From: JAKFVC01 sp040386595
GTDB taxonomy: Bacteria > Planctomycetota > Planctomycetia > Planctomycetales > Planctomycetaceae
Length of the DNA: 36,488 bases
Direction of reading: 5' to 3'
Assembly (NCBI GenBank): GCA_040386595.1
Contig: JAZKFE010000179.1
Coordinates: forward strand, 1 to 36,488
A model generated the notes under the pieces. That model did no database searches. It saw only the letters and a list, made by a program, of their open reading frames with translations, and had not been told where the DNA came from. The translations under genes and the position numbers were made by a program. Shown in pieces: positions 1 through 8,219 of the stretch. Positions within the stretch are counted from its first letter, which is position 1. The number at the start of each line of letters is the position of its first letter.

Positions 1-78
1 TACTTTATTAGCCCACTCACCCAGATTCGAGAATCTGGTCGCCCCATCGACGGCGTCGATTGGAACTTAAAATCTCAC
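1..78. other. Window edge spacer with short hairpin
   Basis: No gene is seen here. Positions 21-38 form a perfect palindrome (CCAGATTC, two bases, GAATCTGG) just 3' of the HdeD-like gene on the minus strand. It could help end that transcript, but no T-run follows it on the minus strand. Confidence 0.4.
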
Positions 79-672
79 TTAGACTGGCGGTGCGGGGGTT
101 GGCAGTTTCTTGGCTGCCAACCCTAACATGATCAGCGTCCAGCCGTTGAAGATCATATCAATGCCGATAAATAGGCCAATCACCCAGAGCCCGGACAAGG
201 GCCATTGCTGCAAAATCATGACTCCTAATGCGATATTGATGATGCCGTGCAGCACCAGCCAGAGGACATGTTGAAAACGGATTGCGGCCGCCAGAGCGAT
301 GCGAAAAATGCCACCCACAATGAGCAGCATCGCAATCAGCAATGTCAGCACTGCGGCAGCTTGGCCCGGATGAGCCACAATCAGCAGGCCGACGACGATG
401 TTGAGGATTCCCGTCAACAAATCGACAAAAAAGCCGCCCCAGCGTTTCGCCAGGAAAGCATGTACGGTCTGCAAGATGCCACCGACGACGAGCAGATACC
501 CGATCAACAACACCGACGCAATGGTGAAGATCACCGAGGAACCCAGGGCAATCGTTCCCAGAAGAACCAGCGCGGCGCCTAAACCGACAAACCAACCCCA
601 ACGCTTCTTGAGTTCGTCGACCCCGATCAGATGCAGCGACACGATGTTCAAGTCGGTGGTATCAGGTGGCAT
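79..672 (-). CDS. HdeD family (DUF308) membrane protein
   Basis: This is a 197-residue, very hydrophobic protein with about six predicted membrane segments arranged as three similar hairpins, which is the DUF308/HdeD architecture. In Escherichia coli HdeD is an inner-membrane protein tied to acid resistance; the molecular function of the family is not established, so the role here is open. A longer frame runs back to 795, but the ATG at 672 is preferred because AGAGGA lies at 680-685 (minus strand) with a 7-base spacer, and the extra N-terminal residues look like translated non-coding sequence. It is divergent from the SGNH hydrolase gene and stands alone. The fold assignment is secure; the stress role is only inferred from the family name. 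Confidence 0.85.
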   Translation of the reverse strand: MPPDTTDLNIVSLHLIGVDELKKRWGWFVGLGAALVLLGTIALGSSVIFTIASVLLIGYLLVVGGILQTVHAFLAKRWGGFFVDLLTGILNIVVGLLIVAHPGQAAAVLTLLIAMLLIVGGIFRIALAAAIRFQHVLWLVLHGIINIALGVMILQQWPLSGLWVIGLFIGIDMIFNGWTLIMLGLAAKKLPTPAPPV

Positions 673-990
673 GGAGTTGTCCTCTGTGGTTGAAGTCACC
701 AACAATTCATCACGCCAGCCGCTGGCGCGACAACGATAGCTTTGATCAGATTTAGGGGTACAGGAGACTATCATCCTACCGGGCTGAGATCTCACCGCGA
801 AGTCGCAAATTGGCCAGGACGCGATTTCTGTCGCAATTCAGGCGTCGGGGTTCTGGTTCTCCAGTCGGCTAAAATCCGTCTCTTAAAACACATCCTGACG
901 CGGCACAATCCGGCCTCAATGTCCTGGTTTTCACCGAAATCTCCAAGACAGTCGGTGGCAGATATAATGATGGGTTAGTCTGTAAAGAAT
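673..990. other. Spacer between divergent genes
   Basis: About 320 bases separate the HdeD-like gene and the SGNH hydrolase gene, so promoters for both should lie here. I could not pick a convincing -35/-10 pair on either strand. A 78-codon frame at 742-978 has no recognisable protein features and is not called. Confidence 0.5.
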
Positions 991-2121
991 TTGAATTCTC
1001 CAGCCCTGCCGTTAACTATGGACGAGTTGCCAATCGTTTCGAAGAAGCAGCAGCCATTCACCCTTGGAAAATCCGTACATTGGCCGCGTTCCGCCAAGCG
1101 ACGAGCGTTGTTCCTGGTGAGTTATATTGTGTTTCTGACAGCGCTGTGCTGGTTCGGATATCGGCTGTATTGGAGCTTCAAACAGGGTGCCCCGCTGGCG
1201 ACGGGGAAGAACGACATCTGGGATGATTTTTATCCCACGCTCCGGAACAGTGGTGTCCTCACTGCGGAGTTCAAATCGCCACCTGACGAGATCAATGTCG
1301 TGATGCTCGGAGCCTCGACGATCGAAAATGCGTGGGGCGATGTCGAGGAGCGATTGCGAACGGGACTGCAGAGGGAGTTTGGCAAGGGTGTTCGCGTCTT
1401 CAACCTGGCTGAGGTCGCCCACACGTCCCGCGACAGTGCACTCAAGTTTTCCAAAATCGCCGATAAGCCGTTTGATCTCGTCCTGATCTATGACGGCTTC
1501 AATGATTGCCGCATGAACAACTGCCCGCCCGAGATGTTTCGTGACGACTACACGCACTGCGCGTGGTACCGCAGCTTCGAAATGCGGCGGAAGGCGGGGG
1601 TTTCGCAGTTGCCAGTCGAGGTTCTCAGAAGCTTAGGACGGGCGATTGGGATGGGAGACCCCGAAGAGAATCTGGTGCAATATGGTGGTGATTTAAAAAC
1701 GCCGAAAGGATTTCGACAGAATCTCGAAGAGATTTTGCAGTCAACTCGCGAGCAAAATGGCTTAGTTCTGTTGCAAACTTTTGCCTACCACATTCCAGAA
1801 GGATATACAGACGAAAAGCTCAAACAAGGGGACCTTGATTTCGGTAGGTCTCGCGGCAGAACGCGGTGTCCGCTGCAGATGTGGGGCCGGCCGGCAGATG
1901 TGATCAGCTGCGTCGACGCCCACAATCGTGTCATTCGCGATTTGGCCGAATCAGACCCGCAGCACACCATCTTTGTGGATCAACAAAAGTTGCTGTCGCC
2001 GAACGGGCAATACTTCGTGGATGCGTGTCATTTTACAGACACCGGGTGCCGTCAGTTCGTCGACAATCTCTTGCCCGCGGTCGTGCAGCGCCTGAGACAA
2101 AAACGCGTTCAGTCACCTTAA
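991..2121 (+). CDS. Membrane-anchored SGNH/GDSL-type hydrolase
   Basis: The protein has 376 residues from a TTG at 991, or 367 from the ATG at 1018; neither has a strong Shine-Dalgarno, so the start is uncertain. One N-terminal membrane segment (about residues 38-60) probably anchors it with the C-terminal domain outside the cytoplasm. The SGNH blocks are visible: MLGAST (Ser109, block I), GFND (Gly169/Asn171, block III) and DACH near the C-terminus (Asp344 and His347, block V). SGNH enzymes are serine esterases, lipases or O-acetyl-ester hydrolases of sugars; the substrate cannot be told here. Downstream, after 180 bases, lies lptB, but nothing ties the two functionally. The family call is good; the exact activity is unknown. 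Confidence 0.85.
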   Translation: MNSPALPLTMDELPIVSKKQQPFTLGKSVHWPRSAKRRALFLVSYIVFLTALCWFGYRLYWSFKQGAPLATGKNDIWDDFYPTLRNSGVLTAEFKSPPDEINVVMLGASTIENAWGDVEERLRTGLQREFGKGVRVFNLAEVAHTSRDSALKFSKIADKPFDLVLIYDGFNDCRMNNCPPEMFRDDYTHCAWYRSFEMRRKAGVSQLPVEVLRSLGRAIGMGDPEENLVQYGGDLKTPKGFRQNLEEILQSTREQNGLVLLQTFAYHIPEGYTDEKLKQGDLDFGRSRGRTRCPLQMWGRPADVISCVDAHNRVIRDLAESDPQHTIFVDQQKLLSPNGQYFVDACHFTDTGCRQFVDNLLPAVVQRLRQKRVQSP

Positions 2122-2239
2122 ACGTCGTCCTCGGAGAATGGTCAGGTCACAGGGGGAGTTCAACCCTGATGATCAGGATTTCGAGTAGGGTCCACCATGT
2201 AACGGCTGGCCCCCACGGGGTGAGCCTCGTAAGCCGGTC

Positions 2240-2268
2240 TTGACAAAGTCCCCAATTCCGCGTACTTG
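2240..2268 (+). promoter_or_regulatory. Weak candidate promoter before lptB
   Basis: TTGACA at 2240-2245 is followed after 17 bases by TACTTG at 2263-2268. The -35 is perfect but the -10 is poor. It would start transcription about 30 bases before the lptB ATG at 2302. Confidence 0.25.
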
Positions 2269-2301
2269 AAGCTGGGGATTCTCGAAGGAAGGGGGAGCCG
2301 G

Positions 2302-3072
2302 ATGGCTCATTTGATTTGCCAGGGACTGGTCAAGGTCTACGGTCAGCGTCGAGTCGTCGATGGCGTGGATTTTTTCGTGGAACGTGGAGAGATCGTAGGT
2401 CTACTGGGGCCGAACGGCGCCGGTAAGACGACGACCTTTCGGATGTCGTGCGGAATGGTCACGCCCACGGCCGGCCGGGTCTTTTTGAACGGCGTCGAAG
2501 TCACCGACTGGCCCATGTATAAACGTGCGCAGCATGGCATGGGGTACCTGGCTCAGGAAACCAGCATCTTTGTGAAGATGACTGTCGAACAAAATATTCT
2601 AGCGATCCTGGAAATGCTTTCGGTCAAGCGCCGTGAGCGGATCATGATTGCGGGCGAACTGCTGGAACAGTTTGGCCTGACGACCAAGAAGCATCAGATT
2701 GCGACGACTTTATCCGGTGGTGAAAAACGCCGCCTGGAGATCGCGCGCTGCCTGGCCAGCGAACCGACTCTCATTCTGTTGGATGAACCCTTCACCGGTA
2801 TTGATCCGGTCACGATTCACAGTATTCAGGATATCATTCGCCAGTTACGAGATAGCGGCATCGCGATTCTGCTAACCGACCACCGGGAACGCGAAACGCT
2901 GACGATCACCGACCGCAACTACATCATCTTCGGCGGTAAAGTGCTGTGCGGCGGTGATGCCGAGTCGGTCCTCAATGATCCCGAAGCGATCAAGCATTAC
3001 TTCGGCCAGCGGTTCGACAAACAGTCAATCATCAGCGGAAAAGAGCAGATGGCCAACGCCAGCCATCGCTAA
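2302..3072 (+). CDS. lptB: LptB-type ABC transporter ATPase
   Basis: This 256-residue cytoplasmic ATPase powers an ABC transporter. Walker A GPNGAGKT is at residues 36-43, the Q-loop at Gln85, signature LSGGE at 137-141, Walker B ending DEP at 161-163 with catalytic Glu162, and the H-loop at His194 within TDHRERETL, close to the TDHNVRETL of LptB. LptB drives extraction of lipopolysaccharide from the inner membrane with LptF, LptG and LptC. The ATG at 2302 is chosen over an upstream TTG (2266) because a GGAAGGGGGAG tract lies just before it. No lptA, lptC or permease gene is next to it, so its partners must lie elsewhere. A branched-chain amino acid ATPase (LivG) is the nearest alternative but fits the sequence less well. 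Confidence 0.88.
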   Translation: MAHLICQGLVKVYGQRRVVDGVDFFVERGEIVGLLGPNGAGKTTTFRMSCGMVTPTAGRVFLNGVEVTDWPMYKRAQHGMGYLAQETSIFVKMTVEQNILAILEMLSVKRRERIMIAGELLEQFGLTTKKHQIATTLSGGEKRRLEIARCLASEPTLILLDEPFTGIDPVTIHSIQDIIRQLRDSGIAILLTDHRERETLTITDRNYIIFGGKVLCGGDAESVLNDPEAIKHYFGQRFDKQSIISGKEQMANASHR

Positions 3073-3080
3073 TCAACATC

Positions 3081-3156
3081 GACGAAGTCGCCGGGTGAGC
3101 GGAGCGAACCATAGTCGTTGTTCGCTCCGCGAACATAACGCATCCGCAGTAGCCGG
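3081..3156. repeat. Dispersed palindromic repeat, family A copy 1
   Basis: This 76-base unit matches 33742-33817 at about 72 of 76 positions. It contains a perfect 11-bp inverted repeat, GCGGAGCGAAC (3099-3109) and GTTCGCTCCGC (3120-3130), around a 10-base loop, followed by the family core GTTCGCTCCGCGAAC (3120-3134). It starts eight bases after the lptB stop codon. The facing second arm found in the other copies is missing here. Confidence 0.85.
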
Positions 3157-3792
3157 CTCGAATCAGCATTCAACCTCACCGCGCCCCCTCGGGACGACGA
3201 GCGCATTCAGTTCGCCAAGCAAACACGATGCGGCGTCACGTTACCACCACAGTGATGCTGTCGTTGCCGCGTCATTCAGAAGATCTTTCGCTGAAATCGG
3301 GATCTGTCACTCCCGATAATCGTTTCACAAAAATGACACTTTTCGAATTGATATGTTCAGTTCACGGGACTTCGAAATCGTAGACTTGGGCAATTGAACG
3401 TGTATACAAAATACATGTACTGACCAGCTAACTGTCTAGATTGAGGCATCCTTCTCGATGTATGCAGTGTGCAGTCAGCTAGCGCCGGAGACTCCGGCCA
3501 TGATTACTCAGATGCAGAGAAATCCCTGAGTAATTCTAAATCGTTGCCAGAATAATGTGGCCGATTGTATCGTGAATGATCGCTATCGTGTGTGGTTTAC
3601 ATATCTCTACATATCGATGCGACAGACTAATATTGAGATTCGTTGACATAAGCCAGATATGATCGATAATACCTAATGCATTATTCTGGCTATGCAGGTG
3701 CCTGTCGCTAAATTCTTTCGACAAGGCATTCTTCTGCGCCCAAATCTGGGCCGGATTTTTTCTAGCAGCGATTATTTCGAGAAAGATGTTTA
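3157..3792. other. AT-rich spacer with several inverted repeats
   Basis: No convincing gene is present. The stretch is richer in A and T than its surroundings. It holds a 7-1-7 palindrome at 3484-3498 (GCCGGAG, A, CTCCGGC), a hairpin at 3503-3534 (ATTACTCAG and CTGAGTAAT, 14-base loop), and a perfect 12-base inverted repeat pair at 3546-3557 and 3679-3690 enclosing a second pair. A 62-codon minus-strand frame across it has no protein-like features. Confidence 0.6.
3643..3670 (+). promoter_or_regulatory. Sigma-70-like promoter for the lipoprotein gene
   Basis: TTGACA at 3643-3648 is followed after 16 bases by GATAAT at 3665-3670 (or after 18 bases by TAATAC at 3667-3672). Both boxes are close to consensus. 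Transcription would begin near 3677, leaving a leader of about 115 bases before the lipoprotein start at 3793. The start site would fall at the right arm of the 12-base inverted repeat (3679-3690). Confidence 0.5.
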
Positions 3793-4254
3793 ATGCCCTC
3801 TCACATCATGCGGTGGTTCGTTCTGTCGTTGTTTGCACTTGTGGTGATCGGATGTGGTGGTGAGAAAAATGTCGGCCGCCAACCAGTCACGGGCACAGTC
3901 TTGATGGACGGTAAGCCGCTCGACAAAGGGGCGATCAATTTCCACCCTCACGAAGGTGGAAAGCATCTCCTGGGAGCTGGTGCAGTCATCGAAAATGGAA
4001 AATATTCCATTCCGGCAGATCAAGGACTGGTGGCGGGCAAGTACACCGTGGCGATCAGTGCTCCGGAACCCTCCAAGCAATCGGGGCCAGCTAAAGACCT
4101 GTCACCTCAAGATCAGATGAAAGCGGTCTCAGACGCCGGAGTTCCCAAGGAGCGTTTGCCCGCAAAATACAACTCAACCACCGAGTTGATGGTCGATGTC
4201 AAGTCGACCGGATCGAATAAGTTTGACTTTACTGTCGATTCCATAAAACGCTAG
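3793..4254 (+). CDS. Small planctomycete lipoprotein, transthyretin-like
   Basis: The protein has 153 residues. The N-terminus is a lipoprotein signal: a hydrophobic stretch (about residues 7-19) ending in the lipobox VIGC with Cys21. The mature part begins with a pattern, VTGTVLMDGKPLDKG, that is typical of short planctomycete carboxypeptidase-regulatory/transthyretin-like lipoproteins, followed by beta-rich segments such as GKYTVAIS. Such proteins commonly sit beside DUF1559 prepilin-like genes, as here, with the partner starting 110 bases downstream. Function is unknown; surface or periplasmic attachment is inferred from the lipobox. The ATG at 3793 is used; an ATG at 3808 in the same frame would also keep the signal. 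A weak 5-bp hairpin at 4281-4293 lies between the two genes. Confidence 0.8.
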   Translation: MPSHIMRWFVLSLFALVVIGCGGEKNVGRQPVTGTVLMDGKPLDKGAINFHPHEGGKHLLGAGAVIENGKYSIPADQGLVAGKYTVAISAPEPSKQSGPAKDLSPQDQMKAVSDAGVPKERLPAKYNSTTELMVDVKSTGSNKFDFTVDSIKR

Positions 4255-4364
4255 CTTCCGATTGTTCTTATATTTCTCATCTCGCATCGCGAGTTGTGTA
4301 GTGATTTTATGTGCATATGTGTTTGTCGGGTTTCTATTTCATATGGTTTTGGAGGATTTGAGTT

Positions 4365-5270
4365 ATGCTGCAGCGACGGAAGGGGTTCACCCTCATTGAA
4401 CTGTTGGTTGTGATCGCGATTATCGCGGTCTTAATTGCCTTGTTACTGCCTGCCGTGCAACAGGCACGCGAGGCGGCTCGGCGTTCGCAATGCAAGAACA
4501 ATATGAAGCAGCTGGGGCTGGCGCTGCACAATTACCATGACACAATGAACATCCTGCCTTACGGCTGTCATGCCGATCAATCCGGGCATTCTTGGTGTTT
4601 ATATATTCTTCCGTATATTGATCAAGCCAACGTCTACAATAAATGGGTCTTCAATTGTAACTATTATGGCAACAACGCCTTGTTAAGAAGATCGCCGCAG
4701 CCAGCTCTGATGTGTCCTAGCGATACCGCTCAGATTTGGTGGGATCAGAATCCGTTGTATAACTACGCCGTCTGTTTGGGGACCACCAACAATGCTCACA
4801 CCTCGCCTTTGAACGGTGTGAACTGGGCTCCAGGCGCTTTTGACGTTACCGACGGTAGCGGTGGATCGCCGAATTTCTGCCTCAATATTCCCGGCCCCAA
4901 GACCTATCGCTTGCGTGACATGACGGACGGTACAAGTAATACCATTTTCATGGCAGAAGTCCGTCAAGGTCAGGTGAATCAGGACATTCGTGGATTGGCC
5001 TGGTACGCTCCATTTGCTGGTTTTACCACCAATATTGGGCCGAACTCATCTTCGCCCGACGTGATGGGTGGGTTTTGCAACAATCAGCCGAATTTAGGGA
5101 TGCCCTGTGTCGGCGGCGCCACGGCTTTGTCGGCACGTAGCAGACACACCGGTGGGGTGCATACGCTCTTGGGTGATGGAGCCGTTCGCTTTATCTCGAA
5201 CAATATCAATCTGCCGACATGGCAGGCTCTCAGCACGATCCAAGCTGGTGAAATCATTGGCGAATTCTAA
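4365..5270 (+). CDS. DUF1559 prepilin-like protein
   Basis: This 301-residue protein begins with a type IV pilin-like leader. RRKG precedes the cleavage site (Gly7/Phe8), FTLIELLVVIAIIAVL follows, and Glu12 is the conserved +5 glutamate. Next come the DUF1559 hallmarks QQAREAARRSQCKNN and LGLALHNYHD, and near the C-terminus HTGGVHTLLGDGAVRFI, the H-x9-DG motif. The family is greatly expanded in planctomycetes and is thought to be exported or assembled through a pseudopilin route; no precise role is known. GGAGG at 4351-4355 with a 9-base spacer fixes the start. It follows the lipoprotein gene and probably shares its transcript. A 13-bp hairpin at 5300-5330 ends the unit. Confidence 0.95.
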   Translation: MLQRRKGFTLIELLVVIAIIAVLIALLLPAVQQAREAARRSQCKNNMKQLGLALHNYHDTMNILPYGCHADQSGHSWCLYILPYIDQANVYNKWVFNCNYYGNNALLRRSPQPALMCPSDTAQIWWDQNPLYNYAVCLGTTNNAHTSPLNGVNWAPGAFDVTDGSGGSPNFCLNIPGPKTYRLRDMTDGTSNTIFMAEVRQGQVNQDIRGLAWYAPFAGFTTNIGPNSSSPDVMGGFCNNQPNLGMPCVGGATALSARSRHTGGVHTLLGDGAVRFISNNINLPTWQALSTIQAGEIIGEF

Positions 5271-5299
5271 ATCGCCTTCGGCAGACAGGTCGCGGTATG

Positions 5300-5330
5300 C
5301 AAGCGGGCTAGCAATTTGCTAGCCCGCTTG
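5300..5330. terminator. Hairpin between convergent DUF1559 and rph genes
   Basis: A perfect 13-bp stem (5300-5312 with 5318-5330; arm CAAGCGGGCTAGC) encloses the loop AATTT. It lies 30 bases after the DUF1559 stop and 57 bases after the rph stop on the other strand. There is no T-run on either side, so its strength is uncertain, but position and stability fit a bidirectional terminator. Confidence 0.65.
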
Positions 5331-5386
5331 GTGTTCCATGCCATCAGGACTTCTATATGAAGTCCGAATACACGATGCAATCGGCT

Positions 5387-6121
5387 TTATTCGAAGGTGG
5401 GATACTCGACCCCCAGCGTGGTGCGCTGGATGTTGGTCAGCACGCGGATGCCTTGTTCAGCCAAGGTGAGTTGCTGGTTGAGTTGTTCGCGGTTGAAGGT
5501 GCGGCCTTCCGCCGTCCCCTGAATTTCCACGAATTCGTTGGCGCCGGTCATCACGACATTCATGTCGACCTCGGCCCGGCTGTCTTCGGAATAGTCCAGA
5601 TCGAGGCGCAATTCCCCATCAATGATTCCCAGGCTGACTGCGGCCACGTTCGAGCGGAAGACGGGGCCGACTCCTTGTGGCAGGCGGTCGCGGATCGAAT
5701 TCACCGCTTCGGCCAGAGCAATCCAGCCGCCGGTGATGCTGAGCGTCCGTGTGCCACCGTCCGCTTCGAGCACATCGCAATCGACGTAGATTGAACGGGG
5801 GCCCAGAGCGGCGAGATTGACGACGGCTCGCAGGCTGCGTCCGATTAAGCGTTGAATTTCCGTGGTGCGGCCGTCGACCGAACCCGCGCGATCGCGTCCC
5901 TTCCGCGGCGACGTGCTACCGGGAAGCATGCTGTACTCGGCCGTGACCCAACCGCGGTCTTGGCTTTTCATCCATTTCGGCAGATTTTCATCGATGCTGG
6001 CGGTACATAACACCGTGGTTCGGCCGGCAGAAATCAGGATGCTGCCTGCGGTGACCTTGGTGAAATTTCGTTCGACGCGAATCGGGCGAAGTTGGTCGAG
6101 AGCACGGTCTTCAAAGCGCAT
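5387..6121 (-). CDS. rph: Ribonuclease PH
   Basis: The protein has 244 residues, close to the usual 238-245. RNase PH is a phosphate-dependent 3'-5' exoribonuclease that trims the 3' ends of tRNA precursors and acts as a hexamer in the cytoplasm. The family signature DCDVLEADGGTRTLSITG (residues 114-131), which holds the phosphate-binding GGTRT, is present, as are RDRAGSVDGRTTEIQRLIGR (76-95) with the conserved arginines, and RNFTKVTAGSILIS near the N-terminus. The ATG at 6121 starts at the conserved N-terminal R-x-x-D-Q-LRP pattern. The gene stands alone between a convergent DUF1559 gene and a divergent oxidoreductase gene. Confidence 0.97.
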   Translation of the reverse strand: MRFEDRALDQLRPIRVERNFTKVTAGSILISAGRTTVLCTASIDENLPKWMKSQDRGWVTAEYSMLPGSTSPRKGRDRAGSVDGRTTEIQRLIGRSLRAVVNLAALGPRSIYVDCDVLEADGGTRTLSITGGWIALAEAVNSIRDRLPQGVGPVFRSNVAAVSLGIIDGELRLDLDYSEDSRAEVDMNVVMTGANEFVEIQGTAEGRTFNREQLNQQLTLAEQGIRVLTNIQRTTLGVEYPTFE

Positions 6122-6486
6122 GGTGGTTTCAGTCTACGAGGGATGGGACTTGAGATGGTCTTCACAAGTTCTTGTGGGAGAACATTGTACTCTTTACGCT
6201 CAAATCGTTCGTCAGTCAGGTTGAGTTTCTGGACCTCTCTGCGGAAACCGGCCTGAAACAGGCTGATTTGAAACGGTGACCACGCTGCGGAGCCACCGGG
6301 CAGAGTGTCGCAGGAGTCCTGTTTCCTCACGATATTCCCGTGTTTCTGTTACGGGCAGCATGAACGGAACGGCGGTATCGGTTGTTCTCAGGTGGTACGG
6401 GGCGGTATCCTGTCATCAGATCGGCCAATGGTAATGCGTGACCGAGGTGCTCGAGGTCTCTTCAAACATCAGCGCAGGAGTTAGTT
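6122..6486. other. Spacer between divergent rph and oxidoreductase genes
   Basis: About 365 bases with no credible gene; a 98-codon minus-strand frame at 6034-6330 mostly overlaps rph and lacks protein character. It must hold promoters for both flanking genes, but none is obvious. A small hairpin (GCCTG, AAA, CAGGC) is at 6251-6263. Confidence 0.5.
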
Positions 6487-7956
6487 ATGTTTCCTCAATC
6501 GCGTCGTGAGTTTCTGGAGCAATCAATGCTGGCGGCGGCAGCCACCGTGGCCGGAACCGGCTTTGCGGGTGGAGTCCAAGGCTTCGCTCAGGAAGGCGGA
6601 GCCGCCAGCCCGAATGATGTGATTCGGGTGGCCGTGATTGGCGTGCGGGGACGCGGCGGCGAGCACCTGTCGGAAACATTGAAGCGCAAGGGAGTGGAAG
6701 TCGTCGCGATTGTCGATACCGACGAGGAAGTCGGGCACACGAAGGGGGTGGCTCGGGTTGAGAAAGAGACCGGGAAGAAGCCCGCTTTCTATCAGGACCT
6801 GCGCAAGGCCTTCGAAGATAAGAACATCGACGCCGTCACGATTGCGACCCCCAACCACTGGCATTCTCTGGCCGCGATCTGGGCCATGCAGGCGGGCAAA
6901 GACGTTTATGTCGAGAAGCCCGTTAGCCACAACGTGAGCGAAGGCCGTCGCGTGGTCGAGTTTGCCGCTCACTTGAATAAAATCTGCCAGGCGGGAACTC
7001 AGTGCCGTTCGATGAAGGGCACGATCGACGCCATTGCCCACGTTCACGCCGGCAAGATTGGTGAAGTGAAGTTGGCCCGTGGCTTGTGCTACAAGTCGCG
7101 TCCGTCGATTGGCCCCAAGGGACATTACGCACCGCCGAAGAGCGTCAACTACGACATCTGGTCAGGCCCGGCCCCGGAATTGGAAGTCACTCGCAAACAA
7201 TTCCACTATGACTGGCACTGGCAGTGGGCCTACGGCAACGGCGATCTCGGCAACCAGGGCATTCATCAGATGGACATCGCGCGCTGGGGACTGGGAGTCA
7301 ATGACATCGGCCAAGGCGTGTTCAGTTATGGTGCGCGTCTGGGCTATGAAGATGCAGGCGAAACGGCCAATACGCAAATCAATGTCCACAACTACGGCGA
7401 CAAGAATCTGGTGTTCGAAGTGCGTGGCTTGCCGACTGAACCCCTCAAGGGAGCTCGGGTAGGCGTGATCTTCCACGGCAGCGAAGGCTACGTGGTCCTG
7501 TCGAGCTACAACGGTGGCGCGGCTTTCGATCTCGATGGCAAGATGACCAAGGAATTTAAGGGTGGCGGCGATCACTTCGGCAACTTCTTCGAAGCCATGC
7601 GGTCACGCAAACCGGAAACGCTGGCGGGGCATATCGAACAAGGTCACCTGTCGAGTGCCTTGTGTCACTTGGGTAATATTTCGTATCGCCTCGGCCAGGC
7701 CGTTTCGATCGAACAAGCCAAGGAGCAATTGAAGGACGCCGCACCTCAGCCGGAAGTCGCCGAAACCTTCGACCGCGTTGCCAAGCACCTCGCCGATAAC
7801 CATGTCGATTTGGGGAGTGCCAAGCTGCATGTTGGCCCAGTGTTGGCCATTGATTCGGTGAAGGAAACCTTCACGGGAGCGAATGCCGACCAAGCCATCC
7901 CGATGCTGACTCGCGAGTATCGCGCCCCGTACGTGGTGCCGAACCAGGTTGGCTAA
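6487..7956 (+). CDS. Tat-exported Gfo/Idh/MocA family oxidoreductase
   Basis: The protein has 489 residues. A Tat signal (SRREFLEQS at residues 5-13, then an alanine-rich hydrophobic stretch to about residue 35) indicates export of the folded, cofactor-loaded enzyme. A Rossmann NAD(P)-binding fold follows (VAVIGVRGRGGEH, 48-60; VVAIVDTDEE, 72-81), with the family motif EKPVSHN (143-149, Lys144). Gfo/Idh/MocA enzymes oxidise or reduce sugars and inositols; planctomycetes carry many exported members, and the substrate here cannot be read. AGGAG at about 6476-6480 supports the ATG at 6487. An intrinsic terminator at 7988-8024 separates it from the PVC cytochrome gene, though both probably serve periplasmic carbohydrate oxidation. 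Confidence 0.93.
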   Translation: MFPQSRREFLEQSMLAAAATVAGTGFAGGVQGFAQEGGAASPNDVIRVAVIGVRGRGGEHLSETLKRKGVEVVAIVDTDEEVGHTKGVARVEKETGKKPAFYQDLRKAFEDKNIDAVTIATPNHWHSLAAIWAMQAGKDVYVEKPVSHNVSEGRRVVEFAAHLNKICQAGTQCRSMKGTIDAIAHVHAGKIGEVKLARGLCYKSRPSIGPKGHYAPPKSVNYDIWSGPAPELEVTRKQFHYDWHWQWAYGNGDLGNQGIHQMDIARWGLGVNDIGQGVFSYGARLGYEDAGETANTQINVHNYGDKNLVFEVRGLPTEPLKGARVGVIFHGSEGYVVLSSYNGGAAFDLDGKMTKEFKGGGDHFGNFFEAMRSRKPETLAGHIEQGHLSSALCHLGNISYRLGQAVSIEQAKEQLKDAAPQPEVAETFDRVAKHLADNHVDLGSAKLHVGPVLAIDSVKETFTGANADQAIPMLTREYRAPYVVPNQVG

Positions 7957-7987
7957 GGTTTTTGGGATCGCATGATCAGATCGAATA

Positions 7988-8024
7988 CAGCCCGGCAGCC
8001 GTAACAGGTGGCCGGGCTGTTTTT
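7988..8024 (+). terminator. Intrinsic terminator after the oxidoreductase gene
   Basis: A 9-bp stem (CAGCCCGGC at 7988-7996 with GCCGGGCTG at 8011-8019) is followed directly by five Ts (8020-8024). It is 32 bases after the oxidoreductase stop codon. Confidence 0.85.
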
Positions 8025-8219
8025 GTCTCCAGCTGCAGAGAACCCGCATTCCCGGAAATTTTGTGTTTCGCTAAGATATTGACCCAAGGGACTTTAGGTA
8101 GGTATCGATGGCGGCCGGAGCGGTTTCCCGCCGGTACGGTGACGAGCGAGTTCTGTCGCGCCGATGGGGACTGCGGTCGATCGTTCTTTTTGCGTGCGGA
8201 ATGGGATGGAGTCTGGCCC

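Noticed and set aside
742..978. 78-codon plus-strand frame before the SGNH gene
   Set aside because: It overlaps the rejected N-terminal extension of the HdeD frame, has no ribosome site and its composition is unlike a protein.
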